From Nocardioides sp. JQ2195 (GTDB taxonomy: Bacteria; Actinomycetota; Actinomycetes; Propionibacteriales; Nocardioidaceae): 64,000 nt of DNA. The position numbers and the translations under genes were made by a program. This document shows positions 51,941 to 59,749 of this stretch, one piece after another; position 1 is the first letter of the stretch; each line of letters starts with the position of its first letter. The stretch lies in the NCBI RefSeq assembly GCF_012272695.1, contig NZ_CP050902.1, positions 3,844,001 to 3,908,000 on the forward strand. The letters are read 5' to 3'. The notes beneath the pieces were generated by a model, which was not told the DNA's origin, did not search any database, and worked only from the letters and a program-made list of their open reading frames with translations.

Positions 51941-52287
51941 CCGTCGAGGTCGCGGAACGAGCCGCCGTACATCGGCCCCTGGTCGACCCGGGCATCGGCA
52001 TCGGTCGCGCCGGCGGCACCCGCAGCCTCGCACAGCCGGTCCACCTCCTCACGGCTCTCGACCCCGAGGCAGAGCAACATCTCGGTGCCTGTGTGCGGCG
52101 TCGTGTCGTGGAAGCCGTGGAAGAAGTCGGCGGCCAGCAGCATCACGCTGGCCTGGTCGTTGATCACCAGGCACGCGGCCTCGGGGCTGCTGAAGCCCTC
52201 GTTGAAGTCGAAGCCGAGGCCGGTCCAGAAGTCCCGCGTGCTCGCGACGTCCTTGACCGGCAGGTTCGGAAAGATCATGCGTCCCAT
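51904..52287 (-). CDS. VOC family protein
   Basis: A 127-residue single-domain VOC protein starting MGRMIFPNLPVKDVASTRDFWTGLGFDFNEG and closing FRDLDGHIWEVMWM, the two half-modules of the fold. The His/Glu in the last block are possible metal ligands. ATG at 52287 has GGAG upstream. Convergent overlap with glpD. It diverges from the sigma factor gene, which has a perfect inverted repeat in the gap. Confidence 0.87.
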   Translation of the reverse strand: MGRMIFPNLPVKDVASTRDFWTGLGFDFNEGFSSPEAACLVINDQASVMLLAADFFHGFHDTTPHTGTEMLLCLGVESREEVDRLCEAAGAAGATDADARVDQGPMYGGSFRDLDGHIWEVMWMAAS

Positions 52288-52343
52288 GGGGTTTCTCCGC
52301 TTCATCGAGGTTGTCTGCAGGGTTCGACCGCGACCACTCCCTG

Positions 52344-52370
52344 AAGTCATCGGTGCGGGTGCGATGACTT
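52344..52370. promoter_or_regulatory. inverted repeat between the VOC and sigma factor genes
   Basis: AAGTCATCG and CGATGACTT, exact 9-nt arms around a 9-nt centre, in the 136-nt divergent region and 53 nt before the sigma factor start. Candidate operator, or a hairpin at the head of the sigma mRNA. Confidence 0.55.
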
Positions 52371-52413
52371 TTCCTGTGTACGCCGGTCTCCCTGTCAGGC
52401 AAACTGATTCCAT

Positions 52414-52418
52414 GGAGG
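52414..52418 (+). promoter_or_regulatory. ribosome site deciding the sigma factor start
   Basis: GGAGG lies 5 nt before GTG at 52424 and inside the alternative ATG codon's reading (52412), so GTG at 52424 is the more likely start. Confidence 0.65.
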
Positions 52419-52423
52419 CAGGC

Positions 52424-53410
52424 GTGACCACCACAGCCGAGAACGAGACCGACTTCCAGGACGTGGCCAACGGCTACCGTCGCGAGCTGATTGCGCACTG
52501 CTACCGGATGACCGGCTCGGTGCACGAGGCCGAGGACCTGGTCCAGGAGACCTACCTGCGCGCCTGGAAGGCCTACCACCAGTTCGAGGGTCGTTCGTCG
52601 GTGCGCACGTGGCTCTACCGGATCGCCACGAACGTGTGCCTGACCAACCTCGAGGGCCGCTCGCGCCGGCCGTTGCCCACCGGTCTCGGCAGCGGTGACG
52701 CCAAGGCGGGCGACGAGCTCATCGAGGACCAGGAGATCCCCTGGCTGGAGCCGGTGCCCGACGCCGCGGTCGTGGTGACCGAGCGCGACACGATCCGACT
52801 GGCCTTCATCGCGGCGCTGCAGCACCTCCCCGCTCGCCAGCGGGCCGTGCTGATCCTGCGCGACGTGCTGCGCTGGTCGGCCAAGGAGGTGGCCGAGGCC
52901 CTGGACACCTCGCCGGCCGCGGTGAACTCCGCGCTCCAGCGCGCCCACGCCCAGATGGCCGACGCCCACCTCTCCGCCGACGACGCCCGGGCCAGCGTCG
53001 CGCCCGAGCAGCAGGCGATGCTCGACGCCTACGTCGACGCGTTCTGGCGCAAGGACATCGAGGCGATCGTGAGCATGCTCAAGCGCGACGCGATCTGGGA
53101 GATGCCGCCCTTCACCGGTTGGTACGTCGGCAACGAGAACATCGGCGAGCTGATCGCCACGCAGTGCCCCGGAGGCACCCACGACATGCCGATGGTCTCG
53201 ACGACGGCCAACGGCCAGCCGGCGTACGGCCTCTACATGCGCCAGCCCGACGGCACCTTCACCCCGTTCCACCTGCAGGTGCTGCAGCTCGAGGGGAACC
53301 GGGTGGCCCGGGTCGCCGCCTTCTTCGACGTGGACATGTTCACCCGCTTCGGACTGCCGGCAGTCCTCACCGAGGCCGACCTCCCGGAGCGGTTCGCGAC
53401 GGCCGGTTGA
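52424..53410 (+). CDS. ECF RNA polymerase sigma factor with C-terminal SnoaL-like domain (SigG-like)
   Basis: A 328-residue sigma-70 family factor. Region 2 (about 15-80) contains CYRMTGSVHEAEDLVQETYLRAWKAY and WLYRIATNVCL; region 4 (about 130-185) contains LPARQRAVLILRDVLRWSAKEVAEAL. The remainder (about 200-328) is a SnoaL-like fold (MLDAYVDAFWRKDIEAIVSMLKRDAIWEMPP), the layout of SigG/SigJ-type factors that have no anti-sigma gene and may be controlled by the added domain. Its stop overlaps the next frame. Confidence 0.92.
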   Translation: MTTTAENETDFQDVANGYRRELIAHCYRMTGSVHEAEDLVQETYLRAWKAYHQFEGRSSVRTWLYRIATNVCLTNLEGRSRRPLPTGLGSGDAKAGDELIEDQEIPWLEPVPDAAVVVTERDTIRLAFIAALQHLPARQRAVLILRDVLRWSAKEVAEALDTSPAAVNSALQRAHAQMADAHLSADDARASVAPEQQAMLDAYVDAFWRKDIEAIVSMLKRDAIWEMPPFTGWYVGNENIGELIATQCPGGTHDMPMVSTTANGQPAYGLYMRQPDGTFTPFHLQVLQLEGNRVARVAAFFDVDMFTRFGLPAVLTEADLPERFATAG

Positions 53411-53415
53411 TCACC

Positions 53416-53984
53416 GTGCCCACCGCCACCGATCCGGTGGAGCTGCTCGAGCGCGCCATCGGCTACACCCGCGGGGCCCTTGCCGGGGTTTCCCACGACG
53501 CCCTGCACCTCCCGACACCCTGTGCCGCCTGGGACCTGACCGACCTGTTGGCCCACATGTCCGACGGCCTCGACGCGTTCACCGAGGCCAGCCGTGGCCA
53601 CGTCCACGTCGACCCGGCCCCCGCCGCGGCGACCACGGTCGGCGTACTCAAGGAGAAGGCGTGCACGCTGCTCGGGGCATGGACCTCGCCGGCGGCGGTC
53701 ACCGCACGACTGGGAGCCCTCCGGCTCGACAGTGGACTGTTGTTGCGCGTGGGCGCGCTCGAGATCGCGGCCCACGGCTGGGACGTCGGACAGGCCACCG
53801 GCCTCGGGTCTCCACTCCCCCCGGGGCTGGCCGGCGACCTGCTCGCCGTGGCCGAGTCGGCGGTCTCCCGGCGGACCGGGGTGTGCGGTTCGCCGCCGCA
53901 GTGCCCGTCGCCGGCGGCGATCCGGCCGAACGGTTGCTGGCCCACTTGGGGCGCAGCAGCGAGGAATGGCACCGTGGCGCTTGA
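53416..53984 (+). CDS. TIGR03086/maleylpyruvate isomerase-like protein, apparent 1-nt frameshift
   Basis: About 190 residues with the DinB-like mycothiol-dependent fold: LERAIGYTRGALAGV, LPTPCAAWDLTDLLAHMSDGLDAF (metal His) and ALEIAAHGWDVGQATG. The frame holds to about 53877, then breaks. From there the neighbouring frame gives GVRFAAAVPVAGGDPAERLLAHLGR and a TGA at 53982-53984, the expected family ending. Restoring one C in the CCC run near 53877 joins the two parts exactly. Start GTG 53416; a TTG at 53407 overlapping the sigma stop is an alternative. Confidence 0.7.
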
Positions 53985-53999
53985 CCCGGGTGATCCAGG

Positions 54000-54977
54000 T
54001 CAGTGCCAGTCGAGCCAGGCGCCGTGCCCGTGGGTGAATGCCACCGACCGGCCGTCGATCCCGAGCACGAAGCAGGGCTCCGTGGGTGAGGGCCCGGTCG
54101 AGGTGATCTCGGGCAGCACGTTGCCTCCCTCGTTGCTCACCCAGCGGCACCGACCGGTGGCCACGAGGTCGGCCATCATCGCGGCGAACCGCCGGCGGTC
54201 GCCCTCCTCGAGGTAGGCGATCACCGCGGAGTGAAACACCACTGCGGTGGCCTCCGCCGGCATGGCGTCGAGCATCGCCGGAAGCTCCTCGAGCAGGTTT
54301 CCACGCACCAGGTCGGGTGGCTCGGCGGCCGCGATCGCGATCGCACGTCGAAGGCGTGCACGCCGTTCTTCCTGCTCGGGAAAGACGAGGTTCGTCAACC
54401 AGGCCATCGCATCTGGGTCCGAGACGTCGAGCGGGTTGAGGTCGATGCCGGCCCGAGCCACCACCTGGGGCAGCCGCTCCGGCAACGGCGCATCGGCGCG
54501 CAACCGGCAGGCCAGCTCCGGTCCGTCACCGAGCTGGTGCGTGGTTCCGTCGGGCCTCGCCCACGTGAAGCGGAAGCGGTCGGGGAACAGGTTCAGCCCG
54601 GCAGAGGCGCCCACCTCGATCAGCGCCAACGGCTTGCTGAACCCGTCGATCCCGGCGAACGCCGGCAGCAGGGTGGCCAGTCGTCCGACCTCGTTGGTCT
54701 GCGTCGAACGGACCAGGATCGTGGCACGGACGGCATCCCAGAGCTCCAGCAGCGTGCGGCGGAAGCCGGCGTACGGGCCGGGGGCGGGAGCCCCGTGCCA
54801 GCGGGCGGCAGCGAAGACCAGGTTGGGCTGCTGCTTGACCGGGGGCAGGGTGCGGATCAGGTCCTGGACCTCCCGGTCGTCGGCCACCCCCAGCGACCAC
54901 TCGACGAAGCACGCCGAGTCCTTCGCCTCGAGGGCGAAGGTCGAGTAGGACTCGACGACCTCGGCGTAGGGCTCCAT
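54000..54977 (-). CDS. DUF2332 domain protein
   Basis: A 325-residue protein. The family-typical central block ALIEVGASAGLNLFPDRF resembles a glycine-rich SAM-binding loop, and VVFHSAVIAYL follows. No transmembrane or signal segment. It sits 10 nt behind zwf on the same strand. Biochemical function unknown. Convergent with the TIGR03086-like gene, 15 nt away. Confidence 0.83.
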   Translation of the reverse strand: MEPYAEVVESYSTFALEAKDSACFVEWSLGVADDREVQDLIRTLPPVKQQPNLVFAAARWHGAPAPGPYAGFRRTLLELWDAVRATILVRSTQTNEVGRLATLLPAFAGIDGFSKPLALIEVGASAGLNLFPDRFRFTWARPDGTTHQLGDGPELACRLRADAPLPERLPQVVARAGIDLNPLDVSDPDAMAWLTNLVFPEQEERRARLRRAIAIAAAEPPDLVRGNLLEELPAMLDAMPAEATAVVFHSAVIAYLEEGDRRRFAAMMADLVATGRCRWVSNEGGNVLPEITSTGPSPTEPCFVLGIDGRSVAFTHGHGAWLDWH

Positions 54978-54987
54978 CAGCGAGGAC

Positions 54988-56427
54988 TCAGCCGTCGCGC
55001 CACTTGCGCTCGAAGGGCAGGCGCCAGGACGCGGGAGCGATCAGCTGGTGGATCTGGTTCGGCCCCCAGGAGCCCTGCGGGTAGGCCCGCACCGGCGGCA
55101 TGTTCTTCAGCACCGGCTCGGAGATCTCCCACAGGCGCTCGACGCCCTCGGCCGTGGTGAACAGCGTGCGGTTGCCCTTGACCGCCTCGAGGATCAACCG
55201 CTCGTAGGCCTCGAGCAGCGAGCCTGCCCACCCGGAGTCCTCCATGGTGAACTGCATCGAGAGCTTGTTGAGCGCGAAGCCGGGCCCCGGTCGCTTGCCG
55301 TAGAAGGACAAGGACAGCTTGGAGGTGTCGGCCAGGTCGAAGGTCAGGTGGTCGGGGCCGTGGTCCCCGATGCCGGACCCCTCGGGGAACATCGACTTGG
55401 GTGGCTCCTTGAAGGCGATCGAGATGATCCGCTGGCCCTGGGCGAGCTTCTTGCCGGTGCGCAGGTAGAACGGCACGTCGGCCCACCGCCAGTTGTCGAC
55501 GAAGCACTTCAGCGCGATGAAGGTCTCGGTGTCGGATCGCGGGTCGACCCCCTCCTCCTCGCGGTAGCCGTCGTACTGCCCGCGCACGACGTCGTGCGGA
55601 TCGAGCGGCAGCATCGAGCGGAAGACCTTGTGCTTCTCCTCGCTGATCGACATCGCGTCGAGGGTCACCGGCGGCTCCATCGCGATGAAGGCCAGCACCT
55701 GGAAGAGGTGGGTGACCACCATGTCGCGGTAGGCGCCGGTGCCCTCGTAGAAGCCGGCACGCCCCTCGACGCCGAGCGTCTCGGGGATGTCGATCTGGAT
55801 GTGGTCGATGTGGTTGCGGTGCCAGATCGGCTCGAAGAGTCCGTTGGCGAAGCGCAGGGCGAGGATGTTGAGCGCCGGCTCCTTGCCGAGGAAGTGGTCG
55901 ATGCGGAAGATCTGGTCCTCGGCGAACACCTCGTGGATCGAGTCGTTCAGCGACCTCGCCGACGCGAGGTCGGTGCCGAACGGCTTCTCCATGACGATGC
56001 GGCTGTTCTCGACGAGCTCGGCCTCGTCGAGACGGCGTACGACGGCCAGCGCGGCCTTCGGCGGCACGGACAGGTAGTGCAGCCGCGCCTGCGGGTCCTC
56101 GCAGTCGGCCTCCGCCTCCGCGACCCCGGCCAGGAGGTTGTCGAGGCCGTCGTTGGCCCAGAAGAGCCGCTTGGCGAACTCCTCGAACTCGTCCTTGTCC
56201 TGCTCGTCGTCGCTGAACTCCTCGATCGACGTGCGGGCGAAGTCGATGAACGAGTCGCGGGTGTGCTCGTCGAGCGACGTGCCGACGACCTGCATGTGGG
56301 GCAGCAGCCCGGAGCGCCACAGGTGCAGCATGCCCGGCAGCAGCTTGCGCCGCGCCAGGTCGCCGGTGGCCCCGAAGAGAACGATGGTGGTGGGAGGTCC
56401 GGGTGTGCCCTGCGGATTGTCTGCCAT
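54988..56427 (-). CDS. zwf: glucose-6-phosphate dehydrogenase
   Basis: A 479-residue enzyme of the oxidative pentose phosphate pathway making NADPH. The cofactor motif GATGDLARRKL is at 19-29, and the substrate-binding block RIDHFLGKE is at 175-183 (usually DHYLGKE). Length and the C-terminal GSWGPNQIHQLI region are typical. It sits 21 nt after gabD, in a gabD-zwf-DUF2332 run. NADPH fits the many reductive lipid enzymes of the window, which is only a suggestion. Confidence 0.95.
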   Translation of the reverse strand: MADNPQGTPGPPTTIVLFGATGDLARRKLLPGMLHLWRSGLLPHMQVVGTSLDEHTRDSFIDFARTSIEEFSDDEQDKDEFEEFAKRLFWANDGLDNLLAGVAEAEADCEDPQARLHYLSVPPKAALAVVRRLDEAELVENSRIVMEKPFGTDLASARSLNDSIHEVFAEDQIFRIDHFLGKEPALNILALRFANGLFEPIWHRNHIDHIQIDIPETLGVEGRAGFYEGTGAYRDMVVTHLFQVLAFIAMEPPVTLDAMSISEEKHKVFRSMLPLDPHDVVRGQYDGYREEEGVDPRSDTETFIALKCFVDNWRWADVPFYLRTGKKLAQGQRIISIAFKEPPKSMFPEGSGIGDHGPDHLTFDLADTSKLSLSFYGKRPGPGFALNKLSMQFTMEDSGWAGSLLEAYERLILEAVKGNRTLFTTAEGVERLWEISEPVLKNMPPVRAYPQGSWGPNQIHQLIAPASWRLPFERKWRDG

Positions 56428-56448
56428 GGCCCCAGCCTGCCACGCACC

Positions 56449-57837
56449 TCAATCCTTGTGGGAGATCCCCACGTAGGTGGTGTTGAGGTACTCCTCGATG
56501 CCCTCGAAGCCGCCCTCGCGTCCGAAGCCACTCGCCTTGACCCCGCCGAAGGGGGCCGCCGGGTTGGAGACCAGCCCGGTGTTCACGCCGACCATGCCGA
56601 AGTCGAGGGACTCCACGACCCTCAGCGTGCGGTCGAGGTCGCGGGTGTAGACGTAGGACGAGAGGCCGTACTCGGTGTCGTTGGCCATCGCGATCGCCTC
56701 CTCCTCCTTGTCGAAGACGCTGATCGGGGCCACCGGACCGAAGATCTCCTCGCGGTTGATGCGGGCTTCGGCGGGGACGTCGGTCAGCACGGTCGGCGGG
56801 AAGAAGTTGCCGTCGACCTCTCCACCGACGACCTTGGTGGCGCCGGCCTCGACCGCCTCGTCGACGAGCTCCTTGACGCCGGCGACAGCCTTCTCGTCGA
56901 TCAGTGGGCCGACGTCGACGCCGTCGTCCTGGCCGCGCCCCACCGTGAGGGCGCCCATCCGCTCGGCGAGCTTGGTGCTGAACTCCTCGGCCACTCCGCG
57001 CTGCACGAGGAACCGGTTGGCCGAGGTGCAGGCCTCCCCCATGTTGCGCATCTTGGCGACCATCGCACCCTCGATCGCGGCATCGACGTCCGCGTCGTCG
57101 AAGACCAGGAAGGGCGCATTGCCGCCGAGCTCCATCGAGACCCGCTGCAGGTTCCCGGCCGACTGCTCGACCAGTCCCTTGCCGACGGCCGTGGACCCGG
57201 TGAAGGAGATCTTGCGCAGCCGGTCGTCACCCATCAGGGCTGCGGTGATCTCCTTCGAGGACGTCGAGGTGACCACCTGGAGCACGTCCTTCGGGAGACC
57301 CGCCTCGTCGAAGACCTCGGCCAGCTTGACCATGGTCAGCGGGGTCGCCGAGGCGGGCTTGATGATCACCGTGCACCCTGCGGCCAGGGCAGGCCCGATC
57401 TTGCGGGTGCCCATCGCCAGCGGGAAGTTCCACGGCGTCACGAACAGGCACGGGCCGACCGGCTTCTTCAGCGTCAACAGCTTCGACCCACCGGCCGGGG
57501 CGTCCAGCCAGCTGCCGCGGATCCGGACCGCCTCCTCGGAGAACCAGCGCAGGAACTCCGCGCCGTAGGTCACCTCGGCCTTGCCCTCGGCGGTCGGCTT
57601 CCCCATCTCGAGGCTGATCGTGCGGGCGAAGTCGTCGGCCCGCTCGGTGACCAGGTCGAAGGCACGGCGCAGGATCTCACTGCGCTCGCGTGGTGGCGTG
57701 GCGGCCCACCCGGCCTGCGCGGCAACCGCCCGGTCCAGCGCGGCGAGCGCTTCCTCGGCCGTGGCGTCGGGCACCTGGCCGAGCACCGATCCGTCGACGG
57801 GGTCAAGGACATCGAAGGTGGCTGTGTCGGCACTCAT
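56449..57837 (-). CDS. gabD: NAD(P)-dependent succinate-semialdehyde dehydrogenase
   Basis: A 462-residue aldehyde dehydrogenase. Catalytic Asn137 (PWNFP), Lys160 (IIKPAS), Glu236 (MELGGNAP) and Cys270 (GEACTSANR) are all present. The sequence fits the GabD group that turns succinate semialdehyde into succinate. No gabT or GABA transporter is adjacent. Upstream azlD ends 57 nt before its start. Confidence 0.93.
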   Translation of the reverse strand: MSADTATFDVLDPVDGSVLGQVPDATAEEALAALDRAVAAQAGWAATPPRERSEILRRAFDLVTERADDFARTISLEMGKPTAEGKAEVTYGAEFLRWFSEEAVRIRGSWLDAPAGGSKLLTLKKPVGPCLFVTPWNFPLAMGTRKIGPALAAGCTVIIKPASATPLTMVKLAEVFDEAGLPKDVLQVVTSTSSKEITAALMGDDRLRKISFTGSTAVGKGLVEQSAGNLQRVSMELGGNAPFLVFDDADVDAAIEGAMVAKMRNMGEACTSANRFLVQRGVAEEFSTKLAERMGALTVGRGQDDGVDVGPLIDEKAVAGVKELVDEAVEAGATKVVGGEVDGNFFPPTVLTDVPAEARINREEIFGPVAPISVFDKEEEAIAMANDTEYGLSSYVYTRDLDRTLRVVESLDFGMVGVNTGLVSNPAAPFGGVKASGFGREGGFEGIEEYLNTTYVGISHKD

Positions 57838-57894
57838 GCTTCCGACCCTAGCCCGCCCCCGCGAACCGTGGATTCTTGCTGCGCAGGTCGCGGG

Positions 57895-58218
57895 TCAGGG
57901 CAGGCCGAGCAGGCGCAGGGCCGCGGTGGTACCGGCGGCGAGCAGCACGACCAGGACGAAGGGGGCTCGACGCCAGGCCAGGAGGACGGCGACGGTGACC
58001 CCGGCGACACGGGCCCATCCACCCGGAGCGGAACCGTCGAAGACGGCCGCGGTGACGGCCAGGGCGACCAGGAGGACAGTCGCCGACATGGACATCAGCG
58101 CCTGCACCGGAGGGCTGACCTGCACGCGCGCATGCAGGAGCGGCCCGGCCGCGCGGAACGCGAAGGTGCCCAGGCCGAGCAGGACGGCGGAGCCGATCAG
58201 CACCGGCGTCGAGATCAT
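57895..58218 (-). CDS. azlD: AzlD family branched-chain amino acid exporter small subunit
   Basis: A 107-residue hydrophobic protein with four membrane helices. The family opening VLIGSAVLLGLGTFAFRAAGP is recognisable. ATG at 58218 overlaps the azlC stop (ATGA). With AzlC it exports branched-chain amino acids or related analogues. Confidence 0.87.
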   Translation of the reverse strand: MISTPVLIGSAVLLGLGTFAFRAAGPLLHARVQVSPPVQALMSMSATVLLVALAVTAAVFDGSAPGGWARVAGVTVAVLLAWRRAPFVLVVLLAAGTTAALRLLGLP

Positions 58219-58949
58219 CCCGCCCCACCCCCCGGCAGGTCCCGACGCCCGGGGACGGGGCCGTCGGACGTGCGCAGCACCGGCATCAGCACCAGGGCCG
58301 TGAGGGCGAGGAGCACCGCGACCCCGGTCGGCACGAAGGGGGTGGCGCCGACCGCGACGAGGGCGCCGACGACCGCCACGACCCGGGTACGCCGATCGCG
58401 CAGCGCCGGCATGACCAGGGCGATGAGCACCGCGGGGAACGCTGTGTCGAGGCCGAAGGCGTCGGTGTTGTCGATGGCGTTGCCGAGCAACCCGCCGATC
58501 AGGGAACCGATGTTCCAGAAGATCCACAGGCAGGTGCCGCAGGTGAAGAAAACCAGGCGGCGTCGCTCGGCATCTCGCTCCACCAGGGCGAAGGCAACCA
58601 CTTCGTCGATCATCAGGTAGGAGCCCAGCAAGGGCCTGTTGCGCACGCTGTCGGCCAGCGCGAAGCCGAACGGCAGGTGTCGGGCATTGACCAGCAGGCC
58701 GGCCAGCACGGCGGCGACGGGACTGCCCCCGGAGGCGACGATGCCGGTGAACAGGAACTGGCTGGCACCACCGAGCACGACGACCGACATCAGGTTGGGA
58801 GCCCACAACGGCAGCCCTTCACCGACCGTTATCGCGCCGTAGGAGACACCGACGATGCCGACGGCCAGGTTCACCAGCAGGATGTCGCGCAGCGTGCCGG
58901 GGCCGAGTCTCTCGGAGAGATCCCGCAGGTGGGCGCGCATGCGAGGCAT
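58215..58949 (-). CDS. azlC: AzlC family branched-chain amino acid permease
   Basis: A 244-residue polytopic membrane protein. LSVVVLGGASQFLFTGI-like and GGSPVAAVLAGLLVNARHLPFG segments are AzlC signatures. It has about seven helices. ATG at 58949 begins MPRMRAHL; another ATG three codons further is possible. First gene of azlCD, apparently followed by gabD. Confidence 0.88.
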   Translation of the reverse strand: MPRMRAHLRDLSERLGPGTLRDILLVNLAVGIVGVSYGAITVGEGLPLWAPNLMSVVVLGGASQFLFTGIVASGGSPVAAVLAGLLVNARHLPFGFALADSVRNRPLLGSYLMIDEVVAFALVERDAERRRLVFFTCGTCLWIFWNIGSLIGGLLGNAIDNTDAFGLDTAFPAVLIALVMPALRDRRTRVVAVVGALVAVGATPFVPTGVAVLLALTALVLMPVLRTSDGPVPGRRDLPGGGAG

Positions 58950-58963
58950 CCTGCCCCCCGCGC

Positions 58964-58998
58964 AGAGCCGGCCCGCCACTGGGTGGCGGGCCGGCTCT
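58964..58998 (-). terminator. strong hairpin terminator after the 44-residue ORF
   Basis: Exact 16-nt arms AGAGCCGGCCCGCCAC and complement, 3-nt loop, beginning 16 nt downstream of the small ORF stop on the minus strand and ending just before azlC. No T-run. Confidence 0.75.
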
Positions 58999-59014
58999 GG
59001 AGACGAAGACTGCG

Positions 59015-59149
59015 TCAGGCGGCGTGCGGGGCGACTGCGGGCGTCTGGCTGACGACGCTCCAGCGAGCCTCCAGGTGCGTGCTGCCGTCAGCGTCCTTGA
59101 CCTCGACCCAGGTCATGGTGGGGCGGCCGTTCAGGTTGTTGCTGCGCAT
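59015..59149 (-). CDS. 44-residue hypothetical protein
   Basis: A small ORF starting MRSNNLNGRPTMTWVEVKD and ending SQTPAVAPHAA. ATG at 59149 has GAGGTG 4 nt upstream, the stop at 59015-59017 is followed 16 nt later by the hairpin at 58964-58998, so this looks like a complete transcription unit. The central TWVEVKDADGSTHLEARW is a possible beta hairpin. I do not recognise the family. Its own ribosome site and terminator argue it is real. Confidence 0.6.
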   Translation of the reverse strand: MRSNNLNGRPTMTWVEVKDADGSTHLEARWSVVSQTPAVAPHAA

Positions 59150-59223
59150 GAGACACCTCGTGTTCACTTTCTGTTCATCTTCAGTCTCTCATGCTTTCCC
59201 CCGGCCCGCACGTCGTCCGGCCG

Positions 59224-59299
59224 TCAGCCGATGACACTCCGGACGGCGGCCGCCATGCCCTTCGCATAACCGTTGCGGGTCGGGTGGTACCCGTCGGCG
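59224..59299 (-). pseudogene. SGNH hydrolase C-terminal remnant
   Basis: The minus strand reads SIADGYHPTRNGYAKGMAAA followed by VRSVIG and stop. This is the last part of an SGNH hydrolase, with the Asp-x2-His of block V in DGYHP. Nothing of the upstream SGNH blocks is present; the similarity ends at about 59299, where a PucR fragment begins on the other strand. Intact relatives are at 33756 and 61072. Confidence 0.65.
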
Positions 59300-59611
59300 A
59301 TGCTCCTGGAGGTCCAGGTCACCCGGCCCGGCCCCGCCCGCTCGGCCCTCCTCGACCTGCTCGCACCCATCTCGGAGAACCGGGAGCTGCTGCAGACCCT
59401 GACGACGTACGTCGAGGAGTCGCACCGCCGCGCGCCGACTGCCAGCAGGCTCCACGTGCACCCCAACACCCTCGACTACCGCCTACGACGAGTCCGGGAG
59501 CTCACCGGCCTCGATCCGAACGCCCCCGAGGGTCGCCAACTGATCCGCGCGGCGTTGGTGGTCCGCCGGTTCGTCGAGGGAGGCGAGCCCAGGAGGCGAG
59601 CGGCCTTGTGA
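59300..59611 (+). pseudogene. PucR/CdaR-type regulator C-terminal remnant
   Basis: About 103 residues: LLEVQVTRPGPARSALLDLL, then LLQTLTTYVEESHRRAPTAS, and the HTH end VHPNTLDYRLRRVRELTGL. This is only the C-terminal part of a PucR protein, which normally has 300 or more residues before it. Similarity begins at the junction with the SGNH remnant. A chance ATG at 59300 lets it be read, but a DNA-binding fragment alone is unlikely to be a normal regulator. Confidence 0.7.
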
Positions 59612-59620
59612 CGCGTCACA
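59607..59620. promoter_or_regulatory. perfect 14-bp palindrome upstream of the secreted lipase gene
   Basis: TGTGACGCGTCACA, overlapping the stop of the PucR remnant, 130 nt before the lipase start. A candidate regulator site (CRP-like half TGTGA), though unproven. Confidence 0.45.
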
Positions 59621-59749
59621 GTGCGGGAAAGGCGAGTTGTGTCAGGAACTCCAGTTCCGCTCACGGGCCGCAGGCGTCATTGTGATTCCCGGCTGCCGGG
59701 CAGCGGGAGGGACTCGTGGGGGGTGCCCGGTAGCCGGAGAGAAGGAAGC

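Noticed and set aside
53860..53890. Programmed ribosomal frameshifting
   Set aside because: No slippery heptamer or downstream structure was recognised, and two other genes show the same one-base loss, so an indel is simpler.
55048..58620. A 1190-codon open frame on the plus strand
   Set aside because: It is antisense to zwf, gabD and azlCD, whose conserved motifs are clear; long antisense frames are expected in DNA this GC-rich.
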